This document shows, in pieces, positions 1-7,937 of a DNA stretch of 64,000 nucleotides. The DNA comes from DATHZQ01 sp035458525 (GTDB taxonomy: Bacteria; Actinomycetota; Acidimicrobiia; Spongiisociales; UBA5794), in assembly GCA_035458525.1 (NCBI GenBank), contig DATHZQ010000019.1, positions 1-64,000 on the forward strand. The letters are read 5' to 3'. The stretch's first letter is position 1. Every line of letters starts with the position of its first letter. A model generated the notes under the pieces. That model had not been told where the DNA came from and searched no databases. It saw only the letters and a list, made by a program, of their open reading frames with translations. A program made the position numbers and the translations under genes.

Positions 1-15
1 CTACCGTCTGAACCA

Positions 16-49
16 AGCGAGGGGCCGGCACAACTGCCGGTCCCTCGCT
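16..49. terminator. Hairpin terminator-like
   Basis: Arms 16-30 and 35-49 pair over 15 bp with a single G-T wobble and a four-base loop. The 3' arm is followed by CTTCTTTG, a weak T-rich tail on the + strand. It probably ends transcription of a gene lying before the window. AT-rich DNA with no clear gene follows up to about 110. Confidence 0.7.
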
Positions 50-291
50 CTTCTTTGCGCCTCGGATGATGTTGAATAGTGTATCGCAGTATATTGATGG
101 GTTTGTCAATTGTTATCATGGTTGCACGCATCTAACGTGGCGCCGACGGGAACGGGAGGGCATCAGACGGGGACGAACAGCGCAGAACCGAGTGAGCTCG
201 AATCGCTGGCGACGACGCTGGACCTCGACGCTGACAACATCGAGTCCTGGGGACAGGCAGCCGCCAACGAGATGTATGCGTTCGGCTATTC

Positions 292-1011
292 GTGTGGCGC
301 CACCGGCGCCGCCGGGTCGACGTGTACCTCCGCGGTACCGTCGGCCACCCGGCAGATCTGATCTCCCGCCTCAGCCGGCAACTGGCCTCGGCGTCGCACT
401 CAGGATCGTTGCATTTCTCGGGAGCGGACCTGATCGAGGCCGCGATCTCGCTGGCCGGAGTCTCGTCGCTCCTCACGACGTCGATCGCCGATGCCAACAT
501 CTCCGAAGCCAAGGAACGCGACGATCGGATCGCGGCAGGCGTCGGCCTCATCGACACCCTTGCCGGCCTCGTGCCGCTGCCGGGAGCAAAGGCGGTCGGA
601 AGCGAGTTCAGTGCCCCCCTCGTCAAGACCACCTACAACGAGCTCGTGGATCGAGGCAGCAAGCTCCTCGAGACCAACCACGAGGGCGCTCCTCGCGCCG
701 ATGCCGATGCCTTCGACGATGCCCTCCTCTTCAGCTACGCAGAGCTGCTCACCCTGGGTCATCTGGGCTCGCAGGGTGCGGGTGCGTTGGCGAGCTCGAT
801 CGATGAGTTCTTCGCTGCATCGCCGCACCTGGATCGAGGTATGTATGACTTCCCGGATGGAGCCGGCGTCCTGCTCACCGACCTCTCCGATCGACAGACG
901 CAGGCCTACGGCGAGTGGATCACCTTCGCCAGCGGATCACCAGAGATCAACGACGCCATCAGCCGGATGCTCGCCGAGTTCCTCCAGGGCCTCCGCCACC
1001 ACGACGACTGA
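292..1011 (+). CDS. Hypothetical protein, possibly frameshifted at its 5' end
   Basis: This 239-residue frame opens with GTG at 292. Its first 20 residues are Arg-rich and unlikely to be a real N-terminus. From about residue 20 the protein is acidic and Ala/Leu-rich with predicted helices and no membrane segment. A second frame starting TTG at 110 has natural-looking composition up to about 290 and then degenerates. The two would join into one protein of about 300 residues if one base were gained or lost near 285-310. I do not recognise the family with confidence; the C-terminal half faintly recalls actinobacterial DUF6571 proteins. AT-rich DNA at 60-120 could hold the promoter. The gene lies 50 bp before the PolDom gene on the same strand. 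Confidence 0.45.
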   Translation: MWRHRRRRVDVYLRGTVGHPADLISRLSRQLASASHSGSLHFSGADLIEAAISLAGVSSLLTTSIADANISEAKERDDRIAAGVGLIDTLAGLVPLPGAKAVGSEFSAPLVKTTYNELVDRGSKLLETNHEGAPRADADAFDDALLFSYAELLTLGHLGSQGAGALASSIDEFFAASPHLDRGMYDFPDGAGVLLTDLSDRQTQAYGEWITFASGSPEINDAISRMLAEFLQGLRHHDD

Positions 1012-1061
1012 CATGCCAACTCGCTGCGCTGCCCACGAATGCGCTGTGCGAACATGCTCCG

Positions 1062-2057
1062 ATGAGCCGCAAGGAAGTCCACGTCGACGCCGGCAACCGT
1101 GAAGTCCGCGTCTCCAGTCCGGACAAGGTCATGTTCCCCGTCCAGGGATGGACCAAGCTCGACGTGGTCGAGCACTTCCTCATGTGCGCCGAGGGTGCGC
1201 TCCGCGGCGTCTACAACCGCCCGAGCATGCTCAAGCGCTGGAACGCCGGGGTCGGCCAGAAGCCGCTGTACGTCAAGCGGCCAAAGGGCGCCCGCACCCT
1301 CGTCGACGTCACGTTCCCGTCCGCACGTCCCGGCCGCATGTTCCTTCCGCTCGACGTTGGCGACGTCATCTGGATGGCGCAACAGAACTGCATCGACCTC
1401 AACCCGTGGAACGCCCGTGCCGACGACCTCGAACATCCGGACGAGCTCCGCATCGACCTCGATCCCACCGAGGGGCACGACTTCGAGGCTGCCCGGGACG
1501 TCGCTTTCGCCGTGAAAGAGCTGCTCGACGAGGTGGGCCTGGTGGGCTGGCCGAAGACGTCGGGCAACCGGGGGATCCACATCTACGTGCGCCTGGAGCC
1601 GGAGTGGGATTACTACCAGGTCCGGCGCGCCGGGCTTGCGCTGGCACGCGAAGTCGAGCGACGCCACGAGCTGGCGACGACCGCTTGGTGGAAGGAAGAG
1701 CGTGACGGAGTCTTCATCGACTACAACCAGAACGCCTGGGACAAGACGATCGCGAGCGCCTACTCGATCCGCCACACCGGGTGGGTCTCGGCTCCCTTTG
1801 CATGGGCCGAGCTGACCACGCTCGATCACACCAGCCTGGATCTCATGTCGTTCAAGGACCGCTGGCGCGACGTTGGTGAGCTCACCGCCGGAATCGACGA
1901 GGCCGCGGGCAGGCTCGAGCCCGTCCTCGAGATGGTCGCCCGCGACGAAGCCGACGGTATTGGTGAGGCTCCGTGGCCGCCCCACTATCCGAAGATGCCC
2001 GGGGAGCCACCGCGGGTGCGGCCATCGGCGAAGAACCCCGACAACTGGGACGAGTGA
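1062..2057 (+). CDS. LigD-type polymerase domain protein (NHEJ primase-polymerase)
   Basis: A 331-residue stand-alone polymerase domain of the archaeo-eukaryotic primase superfamily, as found in bacterial LigD. The metal-binding pair is in RIDLDPTEG (Asp132 and Asp134). The histidine motif is TSGNRGIHIYV and a third acidic site is FIDYNQN. ATG at 1062 was chosen because homology-like sequence begins there; the upstream extension of the frame is low-quality. Known role: adding ribonucleotides or deoxynucleotides at broken ends during non-homologous end joining with Ku and a ligase. No ligase or nuclease domain is fused here. A LigC-like ligase is encoded 3 kb away on the other strand (5033-6064), so the LigD functions appear split into separate genes. 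Ku is not in the window. Confidence 0.9.
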   Translation: MSRKEVHVDAGNREVRVSSPDKVMFPVQGWTKLDVVEHFLMCAEGALRGVYNRPSMLKRWNAGVGQKPLYVKRPKGARTLVDVTFPSARPGRMFLPLDVGDVIWMAQQNCIDLNPWNARADDLEHPDELRIDLDPTEGHDFEAARDVAFAVKELLDEVGLVGWPKTSGNRGIHIYVRLEPEWDYYQVRRAGLALAREVERRHELATTAWWKEERDGVFIDYNQNAWDKTIASAYSIRHTGWVSAPFAWAELTTLDHTSLDLMSFKDRWRDVGELTAGIDEAAGRLEPVLEMVARDEADGIGEAPWPPHYPKMPGEPPRVRPSAKNPDNWDE

Positions 2058-2121
2058 CGTGACGGTCAGCTGAGCGTCAGCGGCGCTTGGTGACAATGGG
2101 ATGGACTGACGGAGGTGCGCA

Positions 2122-2850
2122 ATGGCGCGAAGCATCCTGATGGTCCTGCTGCTCTTGGGAGCTGCCGTTGTTTCGGCCTGTGGCGGGGACTCGACCGACG
2201 CCACGATCCCGGCGTTGTTGCCAGATGCAGCGACGGCCCAGTTCTCGACCGGTCCCGGCAATCCGTACTGGCCGCTCCTGGCCGGATCTCGCTGGGTCTA
2301 CGAGGGGAAGGACGACGGTGAGTTCGAGCACATCGAGGTGACCGTCGAGGCGGAAGTCCGGCGCGTGATGGGCGTCGACGCCGTAGTGATCCGAGACGTT
2401 GTCTCGGGCACAGATGGAGTGATCGAGGACACGTTCGACTGGTACCTCCAAGACAATGCCGGCAACGTGTGGTACGTCGGTGAGGACTCCAAGGAGATCG
2501 ACGACGGCGAAGTGGTCAGCACGGCGGGGTCGTGGGAGGCGGGGGTGGACGGCGCCCAACCCGGAGTCATCATGTGGGCCGATCCCGCGGCACACGTCGG
2601 TGCCGCCTACTTCCAGGAGTACTACCCCGGCGAGGCCGAAGACAAGGCCGAGGTGCTTCGCCGGGGCGACACGGTGACCGTCGCCGCGGGCACGTTCGAC
2701 GACGTGCTCGTCGTGCGCGAGTGGAATCCCCTGGAACCAGGCGTCACCGAGCTGAAGTACTTCGCTCAGGGCGTGGGCCTGATCCTCGAGGAGATCGAAT
2801 CTGGAGGCGAGTCCCGCATCGAGCTGGTCGAATACCTCATCGGCGGCTGA
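2122..2850 (+). CDS. Lipoprotein of unknown function
   Basis: A 242-residue protein with a lipoprotein signal: a hydrophobic stretch and lipobox VVSAC about 20 residues in. An SD-like GAGGTG lies just before the ATG. The mature part is acidic and Trp/Tyr-rich and resembles a beta-sandwich of the kind seen in small secreted actinobacterial proteins (GSRWVYEG followed by alternating strands). No catalytic motif is visible. It is probably anchored on the outer face of the membrane. It sits between the PolDom gene and a ROK kinase without obvious functional linkage. Confidence 0.8.
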   Translation: MARSILMVLLLLGAAVVSACGGDSTDATIPALLPDAATAQFSTGPGNPYWPLLAGSRWVYEGKDDGEFEHIEVTVEAEVRRVMGVDAVVIRDVVSGTDGVIEDTFDWYLQDNAGNVWYVGEDSKEIDDGEVVSTAGSWEAGVDGAQPGVIMWADPAAHVGAAYFQEYYPGEAEDKAEVLRRGDTVTVAAGTFDDVLVVREWNPLEPGVTELKYFAQGVGLILEEIESGGESRIELVEYLIGG

Positions 2851-2895
2851 GCTCAAAAGTGATACCGCACCGGCCGGAACGTAGAGTGCGGCACC

Positions 2896-3783
2896 ATGAC
2901 ACAACGATTCGGTGCGCTCGAGGCCGGCGGGACGAAGTTCGTGTGTGCGGTCGGATCCGGACCGGACGATCTCAGCGAGGAGGTGCGGTTCCCGACCACC
3001 GACCCCGCGACGACCATGGCCCGCACGATCGAGTTCTTCACCTCGGCCGGCCCGCTCGACGCAGTCGGCATCGCCTCATTCGGTCCCGTGGAGCTGCGTC
3101 GCACGAGCGAGTCATTCGGGTTCATCACGACGACCCCCAAGCCGGGCTGGTCGAACACCGACGTCGCCGGGCCCGTCGCGGCCGCGCTCGGCGTGCCCGT
3201 CGGCTTCGACACCGACGTGAACGGTGCCGCGCTCGGTGAAGGGCGCTGGGGGGCAGCGCAGGGGCTCGACACCTTCGTGTACGTCACCGTCGGGACGGGC
3301 CTCGGTGGCGGCGCCCTCGTCGGAGGGCGGATCGCCCACGGTCTGGTCCACGCAGAGATGGGCCATGTGAGCGTTAGGCGCATGCCCCACGACGACTTTC
3401 CAGGAATCTGCCCGTTTCATGGGGACTGCTTCGAGGGAATGGCGGCAGGCCCGGCCATCGCCGCCCGGTGGGGACGACCCGCAACCGAGCTGGCCGACGA
3501 CGAGCTGGCCGAGGCGGTGCGCATCGAGTCGTTCTACATCGCAGCTGGGCTGCGCAACATCGTCTACACCATCGCACCACAGCGCATCATCGTCGGCGGT
3601 GGCGTTGCCAAGATGCCGGGGCTCCTCGGCCAGCTGCGTCGTGCGCTGCGCGACACCCTCGCACGCTACCCCGGACTCCCCGAGCACGATGACGACGACT
3701 TCGTCGTGCCCCCCGGTCTCGGTGATCACGCTGGAATCGCGGGAGCGCTGGTCCTGGCGGAACTCGCCCTTCACGGCGGGTGA
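2896..3783 (+). CDS. ROK family sugar kinase (fructokinase-like)
   Basis: A 295-residue ROK kinase. The N-terminal phosphate-binding loop reads ALEAGGTKF and the second nucleotide-binding motif is VTVGTGLGGG. The zinc-site region CPFHGDCFEGMAAGPA has the CxxHxxCxE spacing of YdhR/GmuE-type fructokinases rather than the CxCGxxGC of glucokinases and NagC. The catalytic Asp is in the FDTDVNGAAL segment. Length matches the fructokinase subgroup. Expected reaction is ATP-dependent 6-phosphorylation of fructose or a related hexose in the cytoplasm. No sugar transporter or ROK repressor is adjacent, so the substrate is inferred from the motif only. Confidence 0.87.
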   Translation: MTQRFGALEAGGTKFVCAVGSGPDDLSEEVRFPTTDPATTMARTIEFFTSAGPLDAVGIASFGPVELRRTSESFGFITTTPKPGWSNTDVAGPVAAALGVPVGFDTDVNGAALGEGRWGAAQGLDTFVYVTVGTGLGGGALVGGRIAHGLVHAEMGHVSVRRMPHDDFPGICPFHGDCFEGMAAGPAIAARWGRPATELADDELAEAVRIESFYIAAGLRNIVYTIAPQRIIVGGGVAKMPGLLGQLRRALRDTLARYPGLPEHDDDDFVVPPGLGDHAGIAGALVLAELALHGG

Positions 3784-4201
3784 TCCACGACCCCTCGCCC
3801 AACCCAACCTTCCCGGGCAGACGTGACGAAGCGCAGCGCACAACGGCTATGAGCACCCGCTCCAACAATCCGCTGCGCCGACGACACCAACGATGTCTGG
3901 GTCCACACCGCTGCGCCAGCACACTGCTGCACGGAGGATCGCGACCGTGTCCTCTCACGCCACCGCCGACGTGTGCGCATCGTCGAAAGGATGCTCTCGC
4001 TCCGCTTCTCGAGCGCAACCCCTCGAGACGGCCTCACCCAGCTAGGAGCCGGCCTCGGACGAAGACTCCAACCCGCCGCCGTCGGCAAACCCACAGCGGC
4101 AACGGCATCGACGACAACAGCGACTCCAACCACCAGCGCACGGCAACATATCTGGCACGCAGCACCGAGTGCCGGTCCGGCTCGGAACGGGGTGCGCGAG
4201 A
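3784..4201. other. Gene-poor stretch, no supported gene
   Basis: About 420 bases between the ROK kinase and the PIN remnant. Reading frames here give only Arg/Thr-rich translations typical of non-coding GC-rich DNA. I see no RNA gene, operator or strong hairpin. Together with the neighbouring remnant it looks like decayed sequence. Confidence 0.5.
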
Positions 4202-4321
4202 ACGCGTGTCTTTCATGAGGACTGCCCAGTCGTTCCGCTCTGCCAGTTCGAGCCTCGCCTCGTCGGGAATGGTCTCATCCGATGGCATGCCGCAGTGCTC
4301 CCAGAGCGTCGGCGCGGGCAG
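4202..4321 (-). pseudogene. Remnant of a PIN-like toxin-type protein
   Basis: On the minus strand about 40 residues read like the middle of the actinobacterial PIN-like family: LWEHCGMPSDETIPDE, then NDWAVLMKDTR. The MKD-R element is typical of the last acidic motif of that fold. The N-terminal part is missing upstream, and after KDTR the reading leaves the expected RxRxxPxER continuation, so at least one frameshift is present. No antitoxin is seen next to it. I read it as a dead fragment; family assignment is from pattern memory. Confidence 0.5.
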
Positions 4322-4390
4322 GAACCCCTTGGAGGGCTGCAACCGAGGAGACCGGCGTAGCATTGCCGGAGTCCACCAAAGGACGGTTCC

Positions 4391-4978
4391 ATGAAGCGCG
4401 GTCTCCTTCTCAGCCTCGTCGTCGTGGCGGCGAGCCTCGCTGCGTGCGGTACGAGCGGATCGGGGAACTTGGTCACCGAGGACCGTGCTGCCGGGCCGTT
4501 CGACAAGCTCGAGGTGAGCGGTGCGTTGCGCGTAGCGGTGACGGTGGATCCAGCGGCGACTCCCGCGATCCAGGTGACCTTCGACGACAATCTGATCGCG
4601 ACGATCGCAACTCGTATCGCAGGGGACACGCTGGTGATCGAACCCACCGAGAGCTACAACGTCAGCGGGGGCGGCCGGAAGATCGAGGTCACGACCCCGA
4701 CCCTCACCCGCGTGGAAGTGAGCGGAGCGAGCAACGTCGTCGGATTTGGAGAGACGCTACTTCTCGACGTCGAGGTCAGCGGCGCTTCGGATCTCGACTT
4801 CTCGTCGCTCGAGGCAACCGAGGTGACCGTCGACGTCAGCGGCGCCAGCGAAGTGATCGTCACCGCCACCGCATCCGCAACCGGCGACGTCTCGGGAGCG
4901 TCCGAAGTCCTCGTGTTGGGAAAGCCGGCCGTGTTCGACATCGAGAGCAGCGGGGCGTCGGACGTCGGCACCGGCTGA
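4391..4978 (+). CDS. DUF2807 (GIN domain) lipoprotein
   Basis: A 195-residue lipoprotein with lipobox LAAC near residue 19, preceded by AAAGGA before the ATG. The mature protein begins with the signature FDKLEVSGALRV and then runs as repeated beta-strand units each carrying V-S-G-A (VEVSGASNV, VEVSGASDL, VDVSGASEV). This is the right-handed beta-helix of the DUF2807 putative auto-transporter adhesin head family. Such proteins are exported and surface-exposed; their role is not settled. The neighbouring ligase gene is convergent. The hairpin at 4985-5015 probably ends both transcripts. Confidence 0.9.
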   Translation: MKRGLLLSLVVVAASLAACGTSGSGNLVTEDRAAGPFDKLEVSGALRVAVTVDPAATPAIQVTFDDNLIATIATRIAGDTLVIEPTESYNVSGGGRKIEVTTPTLTRVEVSGASNVVGFGETLLLDVEVSGASDLDFSSLEATEVTVDVSGASEVIVTATASATGDVSGASEVLVLGKPAVFDIESSGASDVGTG

Positions 4979-4984
4979 CCAGCC

Positions 4985-5015
4985 CGACTCGTCGGCTCAC
5001 GAATCGACGAGCTCG
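4985..5015. terminator. Bidirectional hairpin between convergent genes
   Basis: Arms 4985-4994 and 5005-5015 pair with one bulged base around a ten-base loop. The hairpin lies between the stop codons of the DUF2807 lipoprotein (+) and the DNA ligase (-). No T-run follows on either side. Confidence 0.45.
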
Positions 5016-5032
5016 TCGGCGGAACGGATCCG

Positions 5033-6064
5033 CTAGTCGACGACGTCGGAGAATCCGGAGCCTTCCGGCCGTATGAGCTGATCCATGGTGCACTCCTCGG
5101 CGGGTTTGTCCGGCCGCCACCGCTCGAACCTCGTGGCGTGGCGAAAGCGGCCGCCCTCCAGCTGGTCGTAGCTGATCTGTACGACGACACCCTGCTCGAC
5201 GGGAATCCAGTCGAGGCTCTTCCCGGTGGACCAACGGCTCTGCATGCCCGGGACTCGCGTGTGCTCGTCGCCGCCGAAGCTCTCCTCGGTGCGGAGCTGC
5301 TCGAACTGGCGCAGCAACTCCACCCGGTCGTGGTCGGAGAATCCCGAGCAGTGACCCATGAAATGAAAGTCGCCGCTCTCGTTGTACAGGCCGAGCAGGA
5401 TCGAGCCGATCTTGTCGCCGTCCTTGTGGACGCGATACCCGCCGACCACGCAGTCGCAATCGCGCCGATGCTTCCACTTGATCCACTGCCGTTTGTCCTC
5501 GACATACGGCTCGTCGAGACGTTTCACGATGATGCCGTCACACCCCGCAGCTTCGTAGTCGTCGAACCAGCGGGTCGCCTCGTCGAGGTCTTCGGTGACC
5601 GGCGTCAGGTGCCACGGATGGTCGAGGTCGGCGAAGAGCGCTTCCAACGCGGTGCGGCGCTCACCGTACGGTGTGTCGCGCAGGTCGGCGCCCCGCAGCG
5701 CCAGCAGATCGAACGCGACCAGTTCTGCCGGTGTCTCCTCAGCGAGCCGTGTGATGCGCGATTCAGCCGGATGAATTCGCATCTGCAGCGTGTCGAACTC
5801 GGTCACGTCGTCCACGACCACGACCACTTCACCGTCCAAGACGGTCGCCGGAGGCAACTGAGCGAGCGCCGGGCGCAGCTCGGGGAAGTAGCGCAGCAGA
5901 TCCTTGCCGTTGCGGGAGTCGAGGCGGGGATCGTCGCCGGACCAGGCAACGGCACGAAATCCATCCCACTTCGGCTCGTAGATGACCCCGGGTGGCGGCG
6001 GAGGGGTCTCCTTCACCCTCGCCTTCATCGGTTTCACCGGGGGCTGGAACGGGAACTCACTCAT
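5033..6064 (-). CDS. ATP-dependent DNA ligase (LigC/LigD ligase-domain type)
   Basis: A 343-residue ligase. Motif I is EPKWDGFR with the nucleotidylated Lys32. Later motifs are LDGEVVV (III), GIIVKR (IV) and WIKWK (V), and an OB-fold region ends with FERWRPDKP. Length and composition match stand-alone LigC enzymes or the ligase module of LigD. It seals nicks with ATP, probably in double-strand break repair together with the PolDom protein at 1062-2057. It has no fused polymerase or phosphoesterase. It is transcribed convergently with the DUF2807 gene, and 39 bp separate it from the Na/Pi transporter gene on the same strand. Confidence 0.93.
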   Translation of the reverse strand: MSEFPFQPPVKPMKARVKETPPPPPGVIYEPKWDGFRAVAWSGDDPRLDSRNGKDLLRYFPELRPALAQLPPATVLDGEVVVVVDDVTEFDTLQMRIHPAESRITRLAEETPAELVAFDLLALRGADLRDTPYGERRTALEALFADLDHPWHLTPVTEDLDEATRWFDDYEAAGCDGIIVKRLDEPYVEDKRQWIKWKHRRDCDCVVGGYRVHKDGDKIGSILLGLYNESGDFHFMGHCSGFSDHDRVELLRQFEQLRTEESFGGDEHTRVPGMQSRWSTGKSLDWIPVEQGVVVQISYDQLEGGRFRHATRFERWRPDKPAEECTMDQLIRPEGSGFSDVVD

Positions 6065-6103
6065 GGCCCGCAGGTTAGGAAGCGGTCGGAGGGCCGGCGA
6101 CGC

Positions 6104-7774
6104 TCAGAGCGCCAGCTCAGAGTCACGTGGCGCCGCCGTCCGCGCCATGCGCTTCGCGAAGTAGAAGACCCGCTTCAAGTTGGCGACGACGTCGATTTCG
6201 AGCCGGTAGTTGGCGACACGATCGGGAGCGTCGTCGATGAGGCGCTCGGCTTGGTGCGCCGCAGCTGCCTCCTCGAGGGCATTGATGTCGCGCTTCATCT
6301 TTCCAACGGACTTGCCGGCCCTGGCGTCGAGCTCCGCCACGGCGTCCACCGCCTCGTCCAGTGCCTCCGAGACCGCAGAATGGAACTCGACCAGAACCGA
6401 CTGCGTCTGCTCGCTGACCTCGAGACCTTGCTCGACGCGGGCGAGGCCGAGCCCCACGAGGTTGGTCTCGATGATGTCGCCGATCGCTTCCAAGTCGTTG
6501 GTTGCCTCCATCAGCGCCAGCAACTCAGAAGTGAGATCTTCAGCCAGGCTGCGCCTGCTGACCTCGCCGAGGTACTCGATGATCTGGGCATGCAGATCGT
6601 CGACTTCGTCGTCCATCTGAGCGATCTCGAGCAGCGTCCATCGAGTTCCGCTGAGAATCGCCGGCAAGACGGCGTCGAGCATGCCGCTCACCCGATTCCC
6701 CATGCGGCGTAGCTCCTGGCGCGCACGATCCAACGCAAGCGCCGGGGTTCGCAAGAGCTCTGGATCGAGGTATTTGGCTTTGACCGTGGGTCCCTCGCCC
6801 CCACGGTCCGGCACGAGGCGCGTCACGAGCGCAGCCATCTGCGGAACGAACCAGATGAAGATCAGCGCGTTGGCTACGTTGAACGTCGTATGTGCATTGG
6901 CGATCTCGCGAGCCGTTCCGCCCCCCAAATCAGCCATTGTGTTGGATAGGAGGTTGAGGAATGGCAGCCAGATCAGCACGCCGCCAACATTGAACAGCGT
7001 GTGCGCCACGGCGGCCCGCATGGCGTCCCGCGGCTTCCCCAGAGCGGCGAGCAGCGCGGTGATCGAAGTGCCGACGTTGGCGCCGAGAACGAGCGCGATG
7101 CCGGTGTCGAGCGTGATGAGACCCTGCTGGGCGAGCACGATGACAATGCCGGTGGTCGCGGAGCTCGACTGCACCAATGCAGTGAACGCTGCGCCAACCA
7201 GGATGCCGAGGAACGGGTTCTCGAGCCGGGCCATCAAATCGATGAAGGTCTCCGACGATCGCAACGGGGACATCGCATCGCCCATGAGCGTCATTCCGAA
7301 GAACACCAGTCCCAGGCCCATCACGACATTGCCTTGTGCCTGCCGGTCCAGACGCTTCGAGAAGAAGGTGACACCGAAGCCGATGGCGACGGCGGCGAGC
7401 GCAAGCGTTTCGACCTCGAATGCGATGATCTGCGCCGTGATCGTGGTGCCGACGTTCGCCCCGACGATCACGGAGATCGCCTGTTCGAGGGTCATCAGTC
7501 CGCTGGAGATGAAGCCGACGACCAACACCGTGGTCACCGACGACGATTGAATGACGGCAGTGACGCCGGCGCCGGTGAGCAGTCCCGTGAAGCGGTTCGA
7601 GGTCAGCTTGGCGAGCACCGTACGCAACCGCGAGCCCGCGACCAGGCGCAACGACTCGGTCATGCGGTCCATGCCAAGCAGGAAGATGGCGAGCCCGCCG
7701 AACAGCGTCGTCACCAAGACGAGCGTGTCGATGTCGGTGGATGCGGCTTCGCTCGCCGCCGTCGCCAAGATCAT
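6104..7774 (-). CDS. Na/Pi cotransporter family protein with PhoU-like C-terminus
   Basis: A 556-residue protein. Residues 20-320 form the membrane part of the PNaS family, made of two inverted halves, each with the QSSS signature (IQSSSVTT at 76-83 and VQSSSATT in the second half) and a GANVGT motif. From about residue 360 a helical PhoU-like domain follows (ELLALMEATNDLEAIGD). Expected function is sodium-dependent phosphate uptake or export at the cytoplasmic membrane. Length fits the family (about 550). It is divergent from the lipoprotein at 7938, with a 163-bp intergenic space. Confidence 0.92.
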   Translation of the reverse strand: MILATAASEAASTDIDTLVLVTTLFGGLAIFLLGMDRMTESLRLVAGSRLRTVLAKLTSNRFTGLLTGAGVTAVIQSSSVTTVLVVGFISSGLMTLEQAISVIVGANVGTTITAQIIAFEVETLALAAVAIGFGVTFFSKRLDRQAQGNVVMGLGLVFFGMTLMGDAMSPLRSSETFIDLMARLENPFLGILVGAAFTALVQSSSATTGIVIVLAQQGLITLDTGIALVLGANVGTSITALLAALGKPRDAMRAAVAHTLFNVGGVLIWLPFLNLLSNTMADLGGGTAREIANAHTTFNVANALIFIWFVPQMAALVTRLVPDRGGEGPTVKAKYLDPELLRTPALALDRARQELRRMGNRVSGMLDAVLPAILSGTRWTLLEIAQMDDEVDDLHAQIIEYLGEVSRRSLAEDLTSELLALMEATNDLEAIGDIIETNLVGLGLARVEQGLEVSEQTQSVLVEFHSAVSEALDEAVDAVAELDARAGKSVGKMKRDINALEEAAAAHQAERLIDDAPDRVANYRLEIDVVANLKRVFYFAKRMARTAAPRDSELAL

Positions 7775-7937
7775 CGCGACCCGGTCACCTGCTGCGGGGA
7801 CGCAACAGGTGCGATCGGGCGTGGCTCACGGTGCAAGGCGATCATCTCCAAGTCCCGTACCTTTGCATGCTCAGAGAGCCGCCTCAAACGGCGAAGTGCG
7901 TGGCAGAGTCCCGCGGCTCCGATAATCTCCGTTCACG

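Noticed and set aside
906..2261. 451-residue minus-strand frame opposite the PolDom gene
   Set aside because: No family resemblance; PolDom motifs on the plus strand are decisive.
5138..6712. 524-residue plus-strand frame opposite the ligase and transporter genes
   Set aside because: It crosses two well-supported minus-strand genes and has no recognisable domain.
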